Of a stretch of DNA of 64,000 bases, positions 59,135 through 64,000 are shown in pieces. The notes below the pieces were generated by a model that searched no databases, was not told the DNA's origin, and saw only the letters and a program-made list of their open reading frames with translations. Both the position numbers and the translations under genes were made by a program. Source of the DNA: an uncultured Candidatus Actinomarina sp. (GTDB lineage: Bacteria > Actinomycetota > Acidimicrobiia > Actinomarinales > Actinomarinaceae). The stretch spans positions 1 to 64,000 of the forward strand of contig CACJUH010000005.1 in NCBI GenBank assembly GCA_902596545.1, given 5' to 3'. Within the stretch, counting starts at the first letter, position 1. Each line of letters starts with the position of its first letter.

Positions 59135-59727
59135 TTAACATTTATAACATCAATGTGTCTTATGTTTGTTGAATTAATAGTGAATTTTTCTTGTTTCACG
59201 TGAAACTTTTCTTTATTTTCGTTTAAATTTTCTCCGTTTGAAGAGACTATGTATGTTACGTTTTTTAATTGTTTTATGTTTTTCAAAACATCTTTTGATG
59301 AGATAAAGCAGCGAGAAATATACGTATTGTTATTTGTTAAAACTGCATCGGCACTCTTATTAAGAACTTCAACATTTTCTAAATTTAATATATTTTTTAG
59401 CCTTTGAAGTTCAAAAGCTCTACTTTCGCTTATGTCGACAAGCGTGAATAGTTTATTTGGGTTAGTTAAAGCAATAGGAATTCCAGGAATTCCACCGCCT
59501 GTGCCTAGGTCATATATGTTTTTATCATTGTTTTTAATATTTTGCAGTATTTTTCCAAAATACAAAGAGTGGATTATGAATTCGTCCCATATGTATTGCA
59601 AGGGCTTTTCACTAATTAATCCATTGTTTATGCCTGTTTTGCACAACCAATCATGATAGCTTTTGAGCCTTTCAAGATAGTTTTTGTACTCATTACCCCA
59701 AGATGGAATTTGGGGCTCGAAGGTCAT
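59131..59727 (-). CDS. rsmG: 16S rRNA (guanine-N7) methyltransferase RsmG
   Basis: YDLGTGGGIPGIPIAL, TLVDISESRAFELQRLKNILNL. Confidence 0.9.
   Translation of the reverse strand: MTFEPQIPSWGNEYKNYLERLKSYHDWLCKTGINNGLISEKPLQYIWDEFIIHSLYFGKILQNIKNNDKNIYDLGTGGGIPGIPIALTNPNKLFTLVDISESRAFELQRLKNILNLENVEVLNKSADAVLTNNNTYISRCFISSKDVLKNIKQLKNVTYIVSSNGENLNENKEKFHVKQEKFTINSTNIRHIDVINVK
59192..59207. promoter_or_regulatory. parS site
   Basis: tgtttcacgtgaaact vs canonical TGTTTCACGTGAAACA (15/16), inside rsmG. Confidence 0.9.
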
Positions 59728-60467
59728 TCTTCTTCTTCGGGAGCAAAAACAACTGACCTATACGGTTCTCTACCTTCAGAATAAGACCTAATTCCGTCAA
59801 AAGTTGCCGCGGCGTCGTGGAGTGTTTTTCTATCAACAGAGTTCATTGGCTCTAACATAACTTCTTGTTTGTCTTCAAGAATTTGTTTACTCAATCTTTC
59901 TGCATATATTGTCAGCGCTTCTTTGCGTTTTGTTGCATAATCAGCGATATCAAGCCTAAGTCTTGTTCCGGCGCCTGTTTTTCTTTGTACTACAGTTCTT
60001 GTTAGCTCATGTATAGATCTTATAATAAAACCTTTTTCTCCAACTAATGCCTCTGTTTGTTCTCCTGTTACTTTCACAATTAGATTTTCGTCTTCTAGTG
60101 TGCCTTCAACTTTACCGTCAAGTCCAATAGACTTTACTAAACCTTCTAAAAAGTTTATAGAAACCTTCAACTGTTCCTCTTTATCGGCCTCTATGCGGGG
60201 TTTTTTAGGAGAATATTGTTTTTTGTACCCGTTTTTATTACCACTATTTCTTTTATTTTTGTTGTTGTAGTTTCTAGAACCACCGTTTCTTACAGAAATT
60301 CGCACAAGTGCTTTGGTTCCGCCCACACCAAAAACACCACCTTCTGGTTCTCTTAAAATATTTATATTTGCTTGCGTTGCGTCTTCAAGGTTTAGTTCGT
60401 TTAATCCTGCTTTAATTGCGTCATCTATAGATTTTGCTTCAACCTCTACCCATTTGTTGTTAGCCAT
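59724..60467 (-). CDS. jag: Jag/KhpB RNA-binding protein
   Basis: GGVFGVGGTKALVRI, KH-type GEKGFIIRSIHELTRTVVQRK, R3H-like C-terminus. Confidence 0.92.
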   Translation of the reverse strand: MANNKWVEVEAKSIDDAIKAGLNELNLEDATQANINILREPEGGVFGVGGTKALVRISVRNGGSRNYNNKNKRNSGNKNGYKKQYSPKKPRIEADKEEQLKVSINFLEGLVKSIGLDGKVEGTLEDENLIVKVTGEQTEALVGEKGFIIRSIHELTRTVVQRKTGAGTRLRLDIADYATKRKEALTIYAERLSKQILEDKQEVMLEPMNSVDRKTLHDAAATFDGIRSYSEGREPYRSVVFAPEEEE

Positions 60468-61279
60468 TACTTTCTCCTTCTTTTTTTGCGGTTTTTACGA
60501 GAATCTTCTTGTACAGGGTTTTGCTGTTGTTCCTCGTTTTCTTTTTTGGTTTCTTCTTTTTTATTAGTTTCTTTATCATCAAGCTTTACAATCAATGCTT
60601 GTTGCCCAATACGAAATATATTTCCTGTTAGAAAGTAGACAACTAAACCTGTCGGTAAAGTCCAAGAAATAAATCCGAAAAATATAGGCATAACTTTTCC
60701 GACCATTTGCATTTGTTGTGCTTGAGGATTGTCGCTTTTTCCAGTCTTCTTAGTTATCTGATTCTGCTGATATAAAGCAGTAAGAATAACTAATAAAATC
60801 AGTACTAAATAAGGAACTCTTTCAATCCACTCAGCTACTTCTGAGGGTGGAATTTGGAGATCCATATTAAAAAATTTAAGGCTTGTACTAACGGCAAGGC
60901 TGTTTGAAAGGCTAGAGGAACCTGGTATGAAAGCCAAAGGTTCTCTTAGAACCCTAAAAAGAGCAAACCATATAGGCATCTGAACTAAAAGCGGGAGGAT
61001 GCAACCAAGAGGGTTAATGCCTTTTTCTTTATACATTGCAGCCATTGCTTTGTTGAGCTCTTCTTTATTATCTTTGTATTGTTTTTGAAGTCGTTTTATG
61101 TCTGACTGAGCATCTTGCATTCTCTTTGTTGATCTAGTTTGTCTGAGTGTAAGTGGAAAAATAATTACGTTAATTATTATTGTTAGAATGACAATTGAAT
61201 ACCCGTATGATGCTGTGTAGTCATAAACATATGAGAGTAAAAACCCTATAGCAAGCGCAAATGGTTCTAATATTGCCAA
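60467..61279 (-). CDS. yidC: membrane protein insertase YidC
   Basis: YGYSIVILTIIINVIIFPLTLRQTRSTKRMQ, GINPLGCILPLLVQMPIWFALF. Confidence 0.94.
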   Translation of the reverse strand: MAILEPFALAIGFLLSYVYDYTASYGYSIVILTIIINVIIFPLTLRQTRSTKRMQDAQSDIKRLQKQYKDNKEELNKAMAAMYKEKGINPLGCILPLLVQMPIWFALFRVLREPLAFIPGSSSLSNSLAVSTSLKFFNMDLQIPPSEVAEWIERVPYLVLILLVILTALYQQNQITKKTGKSDNPQAQQMQMVGKVMPIFFGFISWTLPTGLVVYFLTGNIFRIGQQALIVKLDDKETNKKEETKKENEEQQQNPVQEDSRKNRKKRRRK

Positions 61280-61482
61280 TTTTTACCAAATTTCTTGTAT
61301 ATTGGGTTGCAAACGAATATTCTTCTAAAAATAACTGGAATGGTCTTAAATAAGCCATTATTTTCAAAACTATCAACGATAACATTTGTACATGATGGGT
61401 AGTACATGCAGTTGCCCCCACCTAAACCAAACAATGCAAGCAGAGACCTTGATCCTTGGAGAAAAAACCCTAATATTTTCAT
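61267..61482 (-). CDS. yidD: membrane protein insertion efficiency factor YidD
   Basis: GNCMYYPSCTNVIVDSFENNG; overlaps yidC start by 13 nt. Confidence 0.9.
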   Translation of the reverse strand: MKILGFFLQGSRSLLALFGLGGGNCMYYPSCTNVIVDSFENNGLFKTIPVIFRRIFVCNPIYKKFGKNWQY

Positions 61483-61488
61483 TCTTTT

Positions 61489-61806
61489 TTAGAGTAAGGG
61501 GTGAGACTTAAAAATCTTCAAAATTTCAGATGATGTTAGGTTTGATGAATCTTTGTTTCCAACAACTAAAATATCCAGATTTTTATTGTCTGATAGGCTC
61601 CTTACTGCTTCCCTTGTCCTTCTTTTAAACTTATTTCTGTTAACTGCATTTGCATGCTTGCTTGAAATACTTATTCCAAGTCTTGAAGAGGTTGTACCGT
61701 TTTCTTTAACAAAAACTTTTAAGCCTTTTGCGGCTATACAAAATTCTTCTTTTTTTAGGTTATCAAAATGATTTTTATTATTCAGCGAAGTGAATTTCAC
61801 ACTCAC
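61489..61806 (-). CDS. rnpA: ribonuclease P protein component
   Basis: SSRLGISISSKHANAVNRNKFKRRTREAVR. Confidence 0.92.
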   Translation of the reverse strand: MSVKFTSLNNKNHFDNLKKEEFCIAAKGLKVFVKENGTTSSRLGISISSKHANAVNRNKFKRRTREAVRSLSDNKNLDILVVGNKDSSNLTSSEILKIFKSHPLL

Positions 61807-61809
61807 TAC

Positions 61810-61944
61810 CTAGGCAGACAGAATTTTACGACCTTTTTTTCTTCTTCTTTTAAGAATTTCGCGTCCTGCTCTTGTACGCATCCTTGATCTAAAACCGTGT
61901 TTTCTGCTTCTTTTTCTGTTACTAGGTTGATATGTTCTTTTCAT
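61810..61944 (-). CDS. rpmH: 50S ribosomal protein L34
   Basis: [44 protein letters not shown] (44 aa, not in ORF track). Confidence 0.97.
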   Translation of the reverse strand: MKRTYQPSNRKRSRKHGFRSRMRTRAGREILKRRRKKGRKILSA

Positions 61945-62220
61945 TTAATACCTGTTTGTAAGAATAAATGAAGAAATTAATTAAACAAAACAAAATAAAT
62001 TTTATTTTTAACTAGTTCGCGAAAAAGATTTTTAGCTCGCGAAAAACAAATTAACTAGCTTCAACAAACAACTTTATTAAAAATTAATGTGTATTACTTG
62101 TTTAGGGTTTTACTCAATGTTTATTGAGGTTTTTCAAAGTTTTAAACACTTTGTGAAATTTTAATCTGTTTTTCACACTCTATGAAAATCTTGTTTTAGT
62201 AGTTAAGTTTATATCTGGTT
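61945..62220. other. putative replication origin (oriC)
   Basis: AT-rich non-coding region between rpmH and dnaA; direct repeats agttcgcgaaaaa/agctcgcgaaaaa and ttaactag x2; no canonical TTATCCACA boxes seen. Confidence 0.65.
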
Positions 62221-62244
62221 ATGGGGAGTAGGGGAAATACTGTA

Positions 62245-63561
62245 ATGCTTGAAGAGTTTAAAGCTTTATTACAAAAATCTTTGACCAACAAGACAGATAG
62301 ATATTGGTTAGATCAGATTGGCCTTGAAATAAATGATGAGAACGATCTTTGTATTGTTGTTTCATCTGATTTTATAAAATCGGCTATTGAAAAAAAGGTT
62401 TATTCAAAAATTAAGTCAGTATATCAACTTAAATATGACAACAAGGCTGATTGTGTTTTTGTTGTTGATAAAAACTTTCAAAAAACAAGTGTGTTTGAAG
62501 GGTCAAGCGTTGAAACAACCATCGTTGAGAAAAAACAAGATGATATTGTTGCTGAGACTCATTATGATTTGTCCTTTTTTGACGAGCTTTTTGTTGGTGG
62601 TTGTAATAATCTGGCAATAACAGCAGCTAAAAACGTTGTTATATCACCTGGTAAACGATTTAATCCACTTTTTGTTTATGGTAAACCAGGTGTTGGAAAA
62701 ACCCATCTTTTGAAAACTATTGAGGCGTCAAGTAAGTCCTCTTTCTATATTGACTCGGAGTCTTTTCTTGAGTCATATATTTCTGGTATAAAAAACAATG
62801 ATATTGACAACTTTAAAAAGAGAATTAGGTCTGTAGACATTTTATTAGTAGATGATATTCAGTTTTTTGTAGGCAAAAAGGGCGTTTCTGAAGAGCTTTT
62901 TCATACAATTAACTATTTTTTAAACAATTCAAAGTCTGTGGTTTTAGCATCCGACCAAAAACCTCAAGAACTTAATGGTTTTCCGGATCGTTTGATTTCT
63001 AGAATTTTAAACGGTCTGGTAACAGATATAGAAAAACCTGATAGGGAAATTTTTTCTGAAGTGTTAAAAAAGAACAATGTTGAATTTGAAGGTTTGTTGT
63101 TTTCTAAAAATGATTTAAAAATGTTGCTTTCGTTGGACTTTCAAAGCTTTAGAGAAATAAATGGTGTTGTTAACAATCTAATTATTAACAAACAAACTGG
63201 TGTAAGTAACAACAAATACATATCTGAGCTCGTTTCAATGTATAGTAACAACAAAATAATGGAGTTAACTCCGGAGTTTATTCTAAAATACTGTTCTGAG
63301 GTTTACCAGGTTGACGAAAGGCTTGTTCTTTCAAAAAACAGAAGTGAGCCAGTAAGCAACGCTAGACATCTGTTTATTTATTTGATGAGGAAACATACTG
63401 AGTACTCCTTAAACCAAATTGGTTTATATGTGGGGAACAGATCTCACTCAACGGTTCTCTCTTCTATAAAGAAGGTGGAAAGTTCAAGTTTGTTTAAAAA
63501 AGAAGTTAACATTTTCAACAACAAAATAGACAATAATTCAACAAGGTTTGTTGGTGTTTAG
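62245..63561 (+). CDS. dnaA: chromosomal replication initiator DnaA
   Basis: VYGKPGVGKTHLL, LLVDDIQFF, domain IV LNQIGLYVGNRSHSTVLSSIKKV. SD AGGGG fits ATG at 62245 better than 62221. Confidence 0.94.
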   Translation: MLEEFKALLQKSLTNKTDRYWLDQIGLEINDENDLCIVVSSDFIKSAIEKKVYSKIKSVYQLKYDNKADCVFVVDKNFQKTSVFEGSSVETTIVEKKQDDIVAETHYDLSFFDELFVGGCNNLAITAAKNVVISPGKRFNPLFVYGKPGVGKTHLLKTIEASSKSSFYIDSESFLESYISGIKNNDIDNFKKRIRSVDILLVDDIQFFVGKKGVSEELFHTINYFLNNSKSVVLASDQKPQELNGFPDRLISRILNGLVTDIEKPDREIFSEVLKKNNVEFEGLLFSKNDLKMLLSLDFQSFREINGVVNNLIINKQTGVSNNKYISELVSMYSNNKIMELTPEFILKYCSEVYQVDERLVLSKNRSEPVSNARHLFIYLMRKHTEYSLNQIGLYVGNRSHSTVLSSIKKVESSSLFKKEVNIFNNKIDNNSTRFVGV

Positions 63562-63674
63562 AATGTTGAAAACTACTAATGTGTTTTTAAAGCCTTTTAA
63601 GGTGTTTTCTGTTTTTTTAAACACTTTAAACAGCTTTATTATTGTTATATATATAAAAGAATAAGAGGTGTTTG

Positions 63675-64000
63675 TTGAAATTTAAAACAACAACCAAGAG
63701 TATAAAAGAATATGTTTTAACAGTGTCGAAAGCTGTTGATGTTAAACCCTCTACCCCAGCGCTCCAAGGTCTTTATATAAAAATTAAAGAAAACAGTTGT
63801 GAGTTAACAGGGTCCGACCTGGACCTGGTCATAAAAGCCAGTTTTGAAGTAGAGTCTATTGTCGACGGAGAATGCCTCGTTAATGCAAGAATTTTTTCAG
63901 AAGTGGTAAGGAAACTACCCTCAGGAGAAGTTGTCTTTTCAGACATAGGGAACGAGATCAAAGTAGAAACAAAAAAAACAGAATATAGGCTTAGAAAACT
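63675..64000 (+). CDS. dnaN: DNA polymerase III beta subunit (partial, runs off window)
   Basis: TTG start with SD AGAGGTG; (M)KFKTTTKSIKEYVLTVSKAVDVKPSTPALQGLYIKIKENSCELTGSDLDLVIKAS... Confidence 0.92.
   Translation, partial: MKFKTTTKSIKEYVLTVSKAVDVKPSTPALQGLYIKIKENSCELTGSDLDLVIKASFEVESIVDGECLVNARIFSEVVRKLPSGEVVFSDIGNEIKVETKKTEYRLRK

Noticed and set aside
61221-61421. 66-aa minus ORF overlapping yidC/yidD
   Set aside because: Wrong frame; yidD (61267-61482) explains the region.
1-64000. CRISPR arrays, rRNA, tRNA genes, transposases/IS elements or integrases
   Set aside because: None recognised on reading; no repeat-spacer pattern, cloverleaf or transposase motif was noticed. A tRNAscan/Infernal run would be needed to exclude tRNAs fully.

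Overview
The window is low-GC bacterial DNA, and I propose four parts. (1) 1-4945: a tightly coupled minus-strand operon with a Zn-binding small protein, a Cys-rich protein, a 31-aa Pro/Glu-rich microprotein, an SGNH hydrolase, a matrixin-like metalloprotease and membrane-anchored unknowns. (2) ~5-21.4 kb: a defence island. It has a degenerate-Nudix (NrtR-like) regulator plus an SF1/RecD-like helicase, then an ~11-kb minus-strand DISARM-like operon: DrmA-type helicase, DrmB/DUF1998, a NERD-SF1 helicase, two large unknowns that may be a split DrmE, and small proteins with a possible DNA-binding regulator. No PLD/DrmC gene was seen. Divergent to it are a C5-cytosine methyltransferase and a likely PD-(D/E)XK nuclease, separated from the operon by a candidate structured small RNA. 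(3) ~21-57 kb: mostly housekeeping and transport genes (lysA, nfo, ABC transporters, znuABC/zur, uppS, pepP, argR, cca, trxB). This part also carries an orphan leaderless Trp-leader/attenuator, a duplicated structured intergenic element and an operon of tandem paralogous ABM-fold and membrane proteins. (4) ~57-64 kb: the origin region, trxB-cwlM-like | parB-parA-rsmG-jag-yidC-yidD-rnpA-rpmH | oriC | dnaA-dnaN, with a parS site inside rsmG and a DnaA with an altered domain IV signature. The gene order and low GC suggest a marine-type low-GC actinobacterium, but this is inference. All product calls come from reading motifs; no database search was run.
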